64,000 nt of DNA from assembly GCA_944472135.2 (NCBI GenBank), contig OX235267.1, positions 23,601,349-23,665,348 of the forward strand, in the 5' to 3' direction. A model generated the notes under the pieces. It ran no database searches. It was not told where the DNA came from and saw nothing but the letters and a program-made list of their open reading frames with translations. The position numbers and the translations under genes are program-made. Of the stretch, positions 33,163 through 44,400 are shown one piece after another. The first letter of the stretch is position 1. Each line of letters starts with the position of its first letter. The DNA is from Trichobilharzia regenti (Eukaryota > Platyhelminthes > Trematoda > Strigeidida > Schistosomatidae).

Positions 33163-33774
33163 ATGGTTGTTGAAAGCAGCCTTAAAAAAGCCACTAGAAT
33201 ACCGTACTCTGTAGTCACAAGGGCTTCAGCCAGGGAAGGAAAAAATCCAGGGATTTCAACCCCTTCCCGCATACCGATCCTAAAGACTCGTGTAGCTTTA
33301 GTCTGCCCTGATACAACGCCTGCATTGCCACAGTCTAGTACTGAAACGGCACAGGCAATACCAGAAGGACAGAATTCTACACCTGCATCAACTGTAGGCC
33401 AGTGTGTGAAACACATCAAGCCTAAAAGGAAACGTTCAAGACGTCATAAGACCTCGAAGGCGTCATCAAGGAAAGGGGATGAATGCCAGGCGTGCAGCAT
33501 CACAGTTTCTAAAACTGATTCAGCGTTTGAATGTAATTTTTGCAAACGATGGGTGCACTGCCGTTGTGACAAAGAAGTACCGAAAGCATACTATGAGTTT
33601 ATGAGAAATAACCCATGCCCATGGTTTTGGTACGTGTGTCCACTTTGTCGCCCTGGCATAGTCCCACAAAGCGTGTCTGCGGATAGCAGAAATAACATGC
33701 TCTTGTGCCCCAACACAGTATCATGCAGCTCCCCCCTGCTAAACTCGCACTGCCGAAACTGGTCAAAGACTTAA
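33163..33774 (+). pseudogene. LINE ORF1, first part (PHD finger)
   Basis: From the ATG at 33163 the frame encodes a basic N-terminal region, then a Cys4-His-Cys3 PHD-like finger (CQACSITV, CNFCKRWVHCRC, WYVCPLCRPG) at residues about 107-166. In retrotransposon ORF1 proteins such fingers bind nucleic acid or protein. The frame ends prematurely in the overlap with the next segment; a C6 run at 33731-33736 is the likely place of a single-base change. Confidence 0.82.
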
Positions 33775-34796
33775 AGAAGGACACACCAGCCCTACTGACT
33801 GGAAATGCCAATTCTCACAAGGTGAAGATTAGCAAGGTTCCATCCACATCAGGGGAGGGCAAAATTACAAAGGCACCACTTGCATCCACTAGCAAGCCTG
33901 GCAACACAAAAAAGGCTGTCCAGGTACCGACGAAGCCTAATGTTGCTAATGATGCAAAGGACTGCAAGAAGCCGAAGGCAAAACCTAAGTCTGAGGGTAG
34001 TCGGTCTAACTCTCTCATCCTCTTTAACGTACCTGTGAGCACGGATAGCTTGCTCGAACAACGGGCCCTGTTTGATCAGGAACAGTGGTCCAACCTGTGT
34101 GGCAAACTAGGTCTGAACATTAGTTCAGCAAAACTGTGCAGACTGTACAGGGGTGTCCACACGCCTCAGGGTAAGCCACCCCCATTACGGGTTACACTGG
34201 ACTCTGCCGAAGAGGCCGAAAAAGTACTGTTAATGGCTCAGGTACTAGCCCTGGACAGAAGTTCTAACATAAGAGCGCGGCAAGATAGACCATGGGCCGT
34301 CAGAAATATGGCGAGGGAGTCACCGGAACTGATGCCTTCCACCTCTATGGTGGTACACGGTGTTCCGGAGCTGGAAACCGGCACTGCTTGTGAAAAACAC
34401 ATGCACGACGTACAACAATGGAGATGGCTGTCATCTCAGATGGCCCCTGGCGCTTCTGGAGCCATCTCCATTTTCCGACTACCTCGTCCCGCTCATCTAA
34501 CATTGATTAACTCTCCAAAGCTGCTGTGTGTCACATTCAACTCCCCGGAGCAGTTGTCCATATCACTTCAACGGTGGTATGAGACCAAGGGAAAAATTGG
34601 AGGACACATCCGATGCTGTGAAAGCAGACCCAGAAATATAAGGAGGCAGCAAACTGAGGCTTTAATACGACCCCAAGCTTCGGTGACACTAGAGCGATGC
34701 AGCTCTGAGAATAATAGTCTGTGTCTCCCAAGTGTCCTGCCTAAATCCATTGAAAAAAACTACAACGGGCCGGTTCTATCGGAATCGGCCAACTAG
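33705..34796 (+). pseudogene. LINE ORF1, second part (RRM-like and C-terminal region)
   Basis: This 363-codon frame, -1 relative to the first part, continues ORF1: a Lys/Pro-rich linker, NSLILFNVPVSTDSLLEQ to RVTLDSAEEAEKVLLMAQ (an RRM-like fold typical of LINE ORF1) and a second similar block (STSMVVHGVPELETG). It overlaps the first part by 70 bp and ORF2's open frame by about 43 bp. Confidence 0.8.
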
Positions 34797-34894
34797 TTCC
34801 AACATCAAGTCCCCCACCAGCAGACGGTTTCACGTCAACTACCCCACAACACTCTGAGGTTGTTAGACTCACTGTCAGTTGCCTATATAGCAAT

Positions 34895-37693
34895 GTGAGG
34901 GGGCTGAGAGGGAAAGTAGGTGAACTCCGAAATCTCCAAGCACACCTTCAACTGAAAATAATCATTCTTACTGAAACGTGGCTAAACCCCACTATCGCCG
35001 ACAATGAAATCAGTATAGGTGATATGGTACTGGTCAGGAGAGACAGGGATAATAAGGAAGGAGGGGGAGTTGCTATATACTTTGATAGGCAACTTAAATG
35101 TGTGCGCGCAACGGACCCACCACTTATCGAACTCCCAGACTCCATATGGTGTCATTTCACCGTAGGCCACACCAAGCACTTACTGGGTGGCATCTACCGA
35201 TCTCCCACCTGTGGGGCAGAGCACAATCAGCTACTGCTCAGCACTATCACAGGAATACGAGATTTGGGCTACGACCAAATCACCATAGCTGGAGATTTCA
35301 ATGCTCCATCACTGAACCTTGGCTCCGGGTGTGCTAAGGGAAAATTTGGCCGAAACCTACTGCAAACTATTCGAAACACGGGACTGACTGAGAATGTTGG
35401 AGACGACACTAGGTGGGGCCCTAGTGGAAAGTCATCAAAACTAGATTATATTCTAACTAGTGACCAGCTACTCGTCGAAAAGGTCCAGATCATGACTCCT
35501 CTGGGAAGCAGTGACCATGCAGTCATAGGTTTCGATCTTGTCCTCCGTGAGCGTTTGCAATGGGATGTTACGCGACCATGTCTGTGCTACAGCAAGGCTG
35601 ACTATGCTGAAATGCGGAGGCTCTTGTCCGACGCAGACTGGCCCTTAGCATGGGACGACCTATCTGTGGATGAACACTGGGAAGTGGTAAAAAAGATTAT
35701 CCATGCAGCAATCTCGGATACCGTCCCTTTAGTCACAACACAGCCTAAGAGAAAGACGTCATGGTTGAAGAGAGGCACGCAACGTATTCTGCAAGCAAAG
35801 CGGAGGGCTTGGTTTACGTGGCGTGTATCTAAGAGTCAGACCGACCATGATGCATACCTCGAACTCAGGAACCGGTGTAATGCAAGAGTTAGGAGGGACA
35901 GAAGGTCATTCCAGGCTAACCTTGCTAAAAAACTCCTATCAAACCCTAAAAACTTGTACCGATTCATGTCGGAAAGAAAACCGACAAACCAAGGGGCATG
36001 CGCCTTAGTAGGCCCAAACGGTCAATATCTCACTAGTCTGGAGATGGCTGAAACATTCAGTTCAGCCTTCGCTAAACAGCTAAACAGCAATGTGGATATT
36101 ACAGTTACGGACCAAAATGGTGGCACCACTATTTCAGAGGAGGAAGACCTAGCGACTACTCCCCAAATAAACCCCGCAATAGTACTAAGGAAGCTACAGC
36201 GACTCATACCTGGGAAGTCCCCAGGTTGTGATGACATCAGGCCATCTGTTCTGAAACAGTGCGCCGAGGCTCTCTGTAGACCCCTGTGCGACTTGTTCCA
36301 ACACTCAATGGATTCGGGGACCCTGCCAAGGGAGTGGAAAAGAGCCATCCTTTCTCCAATCTTCAAGGGTGGGGACAGGCAAAACGCTGCTAGCTATAGA
36401 CCAGTAGCTCTACTCCCAGTGGTATCAAAAGTACTGGAAAGTATTATTGACGACCACATCAGGGAATATTTCGATAGGACTAATATACTGCATGAAGCCC
36501 AACATGGTTTCAGAAAAGGCAGATCCTGCGTCACTAACCTACTGTCAGCTTGGGACGACTGGACATCATGCTGGGACTTGAACGTACCAGTCCATGTGGT
36601 CTTCCTAGACTTTGAGAAGGCATTTGACACTGTTCACCATGACCTTCTCCTACATAAAATAAGACAGGCAGGCATAGGTGAGCCACTTCTGTCATGGTTG
36701 AAGGACTACCTAGCCGACAGGCAATTTTGCACTAAGGTTAACCGAGTCCGATCATCTTGGCACAGATCGTCATCAGGAGTGTCGCAGGGTTCTATCCTAG
36801 GACCACTGATGTTTTTGATTTTCATCAATGATCTACCACGCCGTCTGAGCTGCCCGACTCTCCTGTACGCTGACGACGTAAAAATATGGAGGGCGATAAA
36901 GTGTCCGGAGGACTCAGATAGGCTACAGGAAGACCTAAACCTTCTGGAAGACTGGGCGGTGGCCAGTGGCATGACTTTCAACTTGAAAAAGTGCAAAGTA
37001 GTGAAGTTGCGCACCTGTAGACTGCAGAATGCAAGTTACACCCTGTGCAATGAAAGCTTGTCCTGCACAACGTCGGAACGCGACTTAGGTCTAGTTCTAA
37101 CGGAAAAAATGGACACAAGCGTAAATTACACAGGGGATGTAGCGAGGGCATATGCGGTCATACACTTTACGCATAGACAGTTAGGTGCACTCACTCCTGA
37201 GCTCTTTCTAATGTTGTACAAAACATACGTCAGGCCACACCTTGAGGTGCATAATATTATTGCACCCCCAATGCTGAGAAGAGATGCCAACCTCTTGGAA
37301 AGAGTCCAACGACGGGCAACAAAAGGAGTGGTTGGTCTCCGAAACAAACCATATGATGAAAGGCTGAAGAAATTAGGCCTGTTCACACTTAGTTACCGTC
37401 GGCTTAGGGGGGATTTGATTACTGCCTACAAAATAACAAATGACCAGAATCACCCAAACAAAGGTGTTCTGCCATTGAGTAGGTATAGGCTTCCACGTGG
37501 AAATCCCAGAAGGATAGCTCACCAGAGGGCAAGGACCCGGGTGCGCTCCCACTTCTTTTCACTGCGGGTTTGTCGTCCCTGGAATTCCTTACCGGCAGAT
37601 GTAGCTATGGCACCGTCTTTGGACGCCTTTAAGCGAAGGCTGGACAACCATGCAGCGATACAAGGACTGCATCCAAATGGCCTATCTCCTTAA
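34895..37693 (+). CDS. LINE ORF2: endonuclease and reverse transcriptase
   Basis: A 932-codon uninterrupted frame. The endonuclease (residues 1-230) shows ILTETWL, the catalytic AGDFNAP, KLDYILTS and GSSDHAVIGF. The reverse transcriptase (about 460-760) shows LSPIFKGGDR, SYRPVALLPVVSKVLE, HGFRKGRSC, FLDFEKAFDTVHH, GVSQGSILGPLMF and the catalytic LLYADDVKIW. The frame is open back to 34754 but has no ATG before residue about 44, so the true start is unclear; translation may couple to ORF1. All catalytic motifs seen are intact, making this the youngest-looking element in the window. Confidence 0.93.
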   Translation: MRGLRGKVGELRNLQAHLQLKIIILTETWLNPTIADNEISIGDMVLVRRDRDNKEGGGVAIYFDRQLKCVRATDPPLIELPDSIWCHFTVGHTKHLLGGIYRSPTCGAEHNQLLLSTITGIRDLGYDQITIAGDFNAPSLNLGSGCAKGKFGRNLLQTIRNTGLTENVGDDTRWGPSGKSSKLDYILTSDQLLVEKVQIMTPLGSSDHAVIGFDLVLRERLQWDVTRPCLCYSKADYAEMRRLLSDADWPLAWDDLSVDEHWEVVKKIIHAAISDTVPLVTTQPKRKTSWLKRGTQRILQAKRRAWFTWRVSKSQTDHDAYLELRNRCNARVRRDRRSFQANLAKKLLSNPKNLYRFMSERKPTNQGACALVGPNGQYLTSLEMAETFSSAFAKQLNSNVDITVTDQNGGTTISEEEDLATTPQINPAIVLRKLQRLIPGKSPGCDDIRPSVLKQCAEALCRPLCDLFQHSMDSGTLPREWKRAILSPIFKGGDRQNAASYRPVALLPVVSKVLESIIDDHIREYFDRTNILHEAQHGFRKGRSCVTNLLSAWDDWTSCWDLNVPVHVVFLDFEKAFDTVHHDLLLHKIRQAGIGEPLLSWLKDYLADRQFCTKVNRVRSSWHRSSSGVSQGSILGPLMFLIFINDLPRRLSCPTLLYADDVKIWRAIKCPEDSDRLQEDLNLLEDWAVASGMTFNLKKCKVVKLRTCRLQNASYTLCNESLSCTTSERDLGLVLTEKMDTSVNYTGDVARAYAVIHFTHRQLGALTPELFLMLYKTYVRPHLEVHNIIAPPMLRRDANLLERVQRRATKGVVGLRNKPYDERLKKLGLFTLSYRRLRGDLITAYKITNDQNHPNKGVLPLSRYRLPRGNPRRIAHQRARTRVRSHFFSLRVCRPWNSLPADVAMAPSLDAFKRRLDNHAAIQGLHPNGLSP

Positions 37694-38285
37694 AATCGCA
37701 TTTACCAATCAGGGTAGATAATTAAACTCGTCATTTTACTTCTTTACATTCTCTCCCGTCTTACTCTCCTGACAACTTATTAATATTATAATTACTATTA
37801 TTATTATTACTATTACCGATATATATATTATTCTTCAAACTTCATGAGCTGACTGTTGTTACGTTTCCTATTTTCGTTTCTGTCTCTTAGTCTGAATAGC
37901 TTCACTAATTATATCTATTATTATTACTATTATTATTATTATTATTACTATCTCTTTTCTCTTGTCGACAATACCGAAGGACTAACTGGCGAAAGGATCA
38001 ACTCCAATCACAGTAGTAACAGTCTTAACATACCTCATACTACAAACCACATATAATTAATCCCAGCACTACTCCCTTTGGAGTCAACCAAAGCTACGAC
38101 AGTCGAGTGGCGGGACAAGCTACGCAGAAGTTTACCGAAGATCAAGAACCTATACCTCACAATCAAGAGGCGAGCACAAAGAAATCAAATTGGTTTATAC
38201 TAGCTCGTAAAAACGATATTGGATATTGGACTGTAATTACCGGGGCTTTTGACATTGTCGCTACTAATTCTCATGTGATCGTTCG
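37694..38285 (+). other. LINE 3' UTR, microsatellite, then TMEM143 5' flank
   Basis: The LINE 3' UTR ends in ATT/ACT-rich repeats at about 37785-37815 and 37915-37952. From about 38000 to 38285 no motif is recognised; an open segment at 38107-38289 starts at GTG and looks fortuitous. This is the likely promoter and 5' UTR area of the next gene. Confidence 0.5.
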
Positions 38286-38455
38286 ATGACTAGTCTTGTG
38301 AAAATTCCCTATTCCTATTTGAGAGGGAAAATCACATCACTCTCCACAAAGTTCCAAGTCAAACCTACTATACTCAATGTACTTAAAAAACCCAAGGCAG
38401 TCGAATCTCTAGGTTCAATTCGCATACCTCCTTCGGTATCACAGTTTTCTTTGAA
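38286..38455 (+). CDS. TMEM143-like exon 1 (start codon)
   Basis: Fifty-six codons plus two bases, basic and Ser/Leu-rich, ending VSQFSL. Donor AA|GTACTT. The next exon supplies the third base of a Lys codon. An in-frame stop at 38265-38267 excludes an earlier start in this exon. Confidence 0.72.
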
Positions 38456-41400
38456 GTACTTTATCATTACCTTTAAATAATCGAATTTTTTAGAAATGCA
38501 TACATACCACTCTCTCGAAGAACGCTTGTACGCGAACTCTTGCAGGATAGTAGTATATTGCTGCAGTCTGAAAGGAAAGCTTTCGAAAAGCTAGCTGTTT
38601 TTCTCGATAAAAAGCTTGAAAGTCAGTTTCAGATTCTTCAAAGTGAATTTTCGGTATGTCCTGTTTTTCATTAGCATGGCTGCTATCATAAAAGTTGTAG
38701 TGGTATTGTTAGTAATTGCATCTGTGTAATGTGATGTTGGTTTCGATATTGCAATCTAATTTTAATTTACTTCATATCTTCCTTCTGTAGGTTTGCAGTA
38801 AATCATAGTATATCTCATGTGTCCGAGCTTCTTATAAAATAAATCGAGAATAACGCAAGTTCAGTATGAATTAGAAACAATTCACAAAATACTTGTGTCT
38901 ACAAAATATGACTTACATTTGTATAAAACTGAACAGTCGTTTAGAAATAGTGTTCTTATAAGAAAAAATATTGGTTTATATTATAGGCAGGACCAGTATT
39001 CTTTAGAGCAGAGTTAGCTGTTCCTGATGAGTTATGAGGGCCTACTTGGAATTCTGCGAACTCAATTTCCCAGTAGTTCAAATTATCAGGTCTAGTGATT
39101 GTGATTAGTTTTTTGTTCTTATATCCTTCCTTTCGACGGACCATGAAGTTGTACTAAATCTGATCGGTGTTTCTATGAACAGTCCAGGACTCGCTATTGA
39201 AACACCGGAGGTACTGTGTTACACGTACCAAGGCGTGTTGAAAATCGTAGATGGTGTACGTTGTACGAATTTAAAAAAAGGTTAACTAAGTGTTCTGTGA
39301 TTTGACTTACCGCTATCCAACCCCATGCAGGTTGATGTTTCCCTTAATACTTAGTTATGATTTACAGCATTGATCGTCGTTCATTTGGAGATAGTAATTT
39401 ACATACCAGTCATAAGAAGCTTTTGGTGGTACCACTCCTGGAGTCTCAGCTAGACAGTTGGAGACTATGTTGAGATTGTTCAAACTATCAGAGATCACAC
39501 AAGAAGTCTTTAGGAGGGATTTTAAAAGAGACTCGATGTCTGCAACATGGCCTTTCTGTACACTTCCAAACACGGGCCATGTGACGTTACATGTGCTAAT
39601 CATTCAGCCGTCCCACTATATTGGGACAGCAGTTTCATCAATAGGCCTGCAAATCTATCATTGAAAATGTCTACATATAATATTTTGCATCATGTATATC
39701 AATTACCTCATCTCCGGCTTTGCCACATAAACTGCTGTCCACCCCTTCTTCGAGATTTTGTGGCTGCTATTGATAACAAAATCATAAACATATATTCTCA
39801 AGAAGTTGCATTAACCCTAGTAAAATGTATCACCGCCAAAATATTCATCTCAATGAAAGACATGGAGCATAGCGTTTGTATTGAAAAATCCACCGCACAA
39901 AATAGTCTTATGTAAACATTTATCTATGATTGAAACAAGCAACAACTGTGAAATGTCAAATTTATCTGTCTTTTACAAATTTTCCTTGCATTTCAATATG
40001 AGTAAATCTAGACATTCATAAATGTAATAATTCTGCTACAATACCTCCAGTTTATTTGCTAATATATGCTTCGATGAATATTATTCACTTAATAATAGCA
40101 TTAACTGATTATCACTCACCAGTCATAGGTCATGTATCTGCTGAAATTAATCCTTATTTGTTGTAACAAAGTTCATGTATGTATTTAACCTTAAAAGGAA
40201 AATGTGTGAGTAACAGTGTGTATGATTACCGCTACAACAGTAGTTTTCTTACTAATTGATCAATGCTCTAGACATACTGTAGATTGTCGTAATTAGCATC
40301 TCTTATTACCCCTATCTACGTTTGAGATACAGTTGATTACACTTAAGTACTTGTTTAGTGGAACTCCACTGCAGTCTATTAGACATGATTTTGAAAGAGA
40401 ATCTACATTAGAGATTCACTTTATTTATTCCATCATAATTTTTATCACCTTTGATTAACTTTTATTTTCTTTTTTGTCTTCTCAAAAAGATCCTCTCCCA
40501 ACCCACTGATATTGTGAGTTACTTTGAAGAAACTACTTCATTATCCCTTGATGAACCTAACAATCCCAACGAACTTGATCGGGAATTCTGGTTCCTCCGG
40601 CGTCTGTCAGATATTGCCCCAGTAGCTGGTTTCATTGAAGTACCACAAGAGCAATTACAACAGGCTTGTAATTCACTCAAATCAAAAAATCATGGCCTAA
40701 TAGTAAGTTTGTGTGTATCAGACTTTTTGATATATCAAATTTATTCCCAGTATTTGAATAGGTTTAATATACTTGTTTTCTTATTGTTTATAAACTGCTG
40801 GCGCTCTAAAAATTATTACTAGTTGTTATCCAAAATAAGGACTATCGGAGTAAATAATTGTCTTCTGTAGGTTTTTCCTGAAGCCATATAGTTACGAGTT
40901 CATGGGCATTATCATAGTAGTAGTTTGAGAAAAGAGTTATTTAAAGGAAGTGTTTGTTTGTCAGCATTTTCATAATAAGTGTTTTTTTTTCAGACTTCTT
41001 CAAGTTATACAATTAAGCATAGTTTAAAAAAAATAGTTGTAAGCTGTGTGTAATACGCAGTCATAGGTCTTCTGTAAAAAATAAGCATCAATGAAGAAAC
41101 TGATAGAAATCAGGGAGGATCGGGCTACAATTTTCGTCAACTTTTGATATTCCAACAGTAGAAACCAATGAATTCAGACTGTTTCTAGTTAACAACAATC
41201 CTGGTGCTGATCCACTCATTTGACTGGAATAAAGCCGTTCACATTTCCTGTGATAGTGTACAATCTTCCCTCTGCTCTATTGTTCAATTTCCCTCTTTAT
41301 TACCTTTATTCAATCCCTCTTATATCACACCCTCTTATTATAGCTTTTAGAATCTCTACCTTAGAGTAAGCTACAGGTGAGCTTTAAGTTTTTATTCTAG

Positions 41401-44400
41401 TAAGTTATCTATAGTATGGGTCTGTCGTCATGATAACCACTCCCCCAGTGTGCTCGTGATTGTCGTCTACGTAGCCGAAGTAGATTACTGCCTCTCTAGT
41501 TGATAATTTCCATAGTCCATACTCATTCCATCTGCTCTCGCAGATTCCCAGCAGTTCAATACCATATCTTCTCAACCAGCCTCGTACATTGCATGAATAT
41601 TCCACGTCTGAATTCTTATTCTTGCTTCCATCTAGAGAAGACACACCGGCTGGCTGACTGGCTTCCCGAAGGCTTTCACCAGCCCACTGTGTCATTTCGC
41701 CTCTCGCATTCTAGCGAAAAGTAAGTTTATTTTTCATACTTTTTGTATTTGTAATATTTTCCTTGTGCGTTGAAGTTTCCGTAGCAGTTAAATTGATTTT
41801 CTAGGGGTTAGGTCGCTAGCCCCATGCCCAACCTTCCCTCTTTCCCCAGGCTTACAATCGGCTAGAGAAGCAGCGTGTTATTAAACTAGGCGAGGTTGCA
41901 GACGTTTATCAAAAGCTGCCTTCGCTAACTCCATACTGAAGATCAAATGGCCAGCCATAAAGAATTGGCAACGAACTAACCAAGAACCCTATCGTTGAAC
42001 AAATATGCAGGAGAAAGTGGAGATGAATTGGTCACACGCTGAGGAGGCTGTGGAATGACATCGCGCGCAACGCAGGTCATTGCTCCATTGGAACCCGAAT
42101 AGGAAATTACAAGTGGATCGTCTTAGGATAACATAGAGGAGATCGTGTGGCGAGTAGGAGATGAGAGACTATGGACAATGGTAGGCTCAGCTAAAGAGGA
42201 CAACAGGAAATAGAACGAAGTAGAGATGTGTTGTTGAAGCCTTATGTTTCACTTGGAATCCAATAGATCTGTCAAATAAAAATCGATGATGCTTGGTTGC
42301 ATCGTTGTATTTTTAAAATAGTTACTGTACACCTGGTGAGAATGAAATCGTTGAGAAGATATCTATGCCGAGCCCTTTTTTACTTTGAAACGTAGTCAAG
42401 TTTTTAATACATATTCAGATAATGGAATACTTCTTTTTGTCGATTCTTTTGCTCTATTTTTAATTATGTCTTGAAGTTATGCTGAAAATCAGATAAAAAA
42501 ACATAACTCTTTTAAAGTAGCTAGTAAATTTCATTAGAAACTTGCAAATAAACCAGGTAAGGTCTCATCATTAAGTTAATCGTTTGAGAGTTTTTCACTT
42601 GAAGTGCAGTAACACAAACAGGACTATTGAACATTGTGTACTCTTCAATTATCCCTATCAGTATCTCAGGCTACATATTGTTGTAAATTTTCATTATTAG
42701 TCTCACAAAGCCTCTTTATTACTTCTTGTATTTTACGCCTACTTCAATGGTTAACAGTCTATGACACAAAAGCTCACATTCAAGTCAATCATCAAATGTT
42801 CCTAAAACTATCATTTTAAAATAAGCACATTAACATTTTCTGTTGTTTCATGTAATACTAGGCTTATGTAGATCCAAATGATTACGATGTACTTCGTTTC
42901 TGGATTCGTGGATTCCATCCAGATTTCAATGCCAGTCCTGCATGTTCTACTGTCTTTAACTCAAAAATACCTATTTCGAATAGGGAGAACAAGTTTAACG
43001 CAATTAATAAGCTGTCCACGTATACATCTCGATTTGTCAGTATGCTTAAAAGATCAATAAAGCGTAGTTATTCTCCAAATGTATACGGATATGAATCTGT
43101 TGACACATTGACTACTGATTCAGATGGATTTTATTTTGGTCGAGTATTGATGTGTGTACGCAGAAAGAACAGTAATAATTTGGATTTGAAACTTTTTGAG
43201 GTAAGTAAAAGTTAAAAATACTTGAATCTTTTTTCTGTGTGTGTGTGTGTGTGTGTTACTTATCTTTTATGGTCGATGACTAAATTTCACTTTGAAGATG
43301 ATCATCGTTAGGTGTAAGAAGTGTAATCCAATCACCAAATGACCTTGAATAACCAATCAGAATAGTCAAATGATGAAAAGACGGACAGTATATCATATCC
43401 GTTTCGGGGTATCTTTTCCTGTTATAACCGTATCTCTTTTCACGAGTTGATCACGGATTGATGTCAGTTAGAGAACCCTTGAAAACCAGGGAGTACTGGA
43501 CAGCTGCTGTTTCATCCTAGTTTGGGAATCATCGGCAGTACGCACCCACTGGGATTCGAACCCGGGACCTTCCGGTTACAAGGCAAGTTCGTATACTATT
43601 CAGCCACTGGGACCCGATTCAATGGCCAACGCATGAATTCTAACTTCTACCGATTCGTGATTTAGTGGTATACGAACTTGCCTTGTGACCGAAAGGTCCT
43701 AGGTTCGAACCCCAGTGGGTGCGTACTGCCGATGATTCTCAAACTAGGATGAAACAGCTGCCCAGTACTCCCTGGTTTTCAATGGTTCTTTAACTGATAT
43801 CAATCCGTGATCAACTCGTAAAGACAAAACTAATCCTTACAGACCAACTATAGAAAGGACTTAACTCTTTTACTTAATACTAACTAACCTAGCCCTAAAG
43901 TCAATCATAACTGAAAAGAATCCCAACGTAAATAAGAGTGTAGAGTTCATCAACAATTTCCATATTGTGACAGAACAACGATGTCATTGGTTGTTTACGC
44001 TTGTTTAAATAGTCGTTTGTTTTCGTTGGTATTCATTATGGTTACCTCGTTACTTTTATCATCCTCATTTTTACATATTGACTGAACCGATTTGTTTCCA
44101 TTTGTCCTATTGTTGGGTTAGTAACCCAATTTCAAGATAATATTTTTACACGAAAGTGATGTAGTAGTAGTAGTAGTAGTAGCAGTAGTGACTACGAAAC
44201 AATTCATGTGGGAATATCAGTTTTCATGGATAATCCCCATCCAGGCATTAATGAAAACAAAACACGTAGATCAGCGAAGAGTCTCTTTTCGCCAGCGAAT
44301 TCATTTTCTTAGCTGTACAATCGCAAATATATGTGTTATTTTGTAGGTATATGTGTACATTAAGTTTGTCAAACAAAATTACCATTGGTTATGGTTGTTT

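Larger units (their letters stand above)
33163..37960 (+). mobile_element. CR1-like non-LTR retrotransposon, nearly complete
   Basis: The element has a PHD-finger ORF1 (in two frames), an ORF2 with apurinic-type endonuclease and reverse transcriptase, a short 3' UTR and an (ATT/ACT)n microsatellite end near 37920-37952. The combination of a PHD/esterase-type ORF1 with this endonuclease-RT places it in the CR1 group, to which schistosome SR1 and several Perere elements belong. It lies just upstream of the TMEM143-like gene, in the same orientation. Confidence 0.9.

Noticed and set aside
38107..38289. small open frame just upstream of the TMEM143-like start
   Set aside because: It begins at GTG, is in a different frame from exon 1 and overlaps the accepted ATG; more likely 5' UTR.
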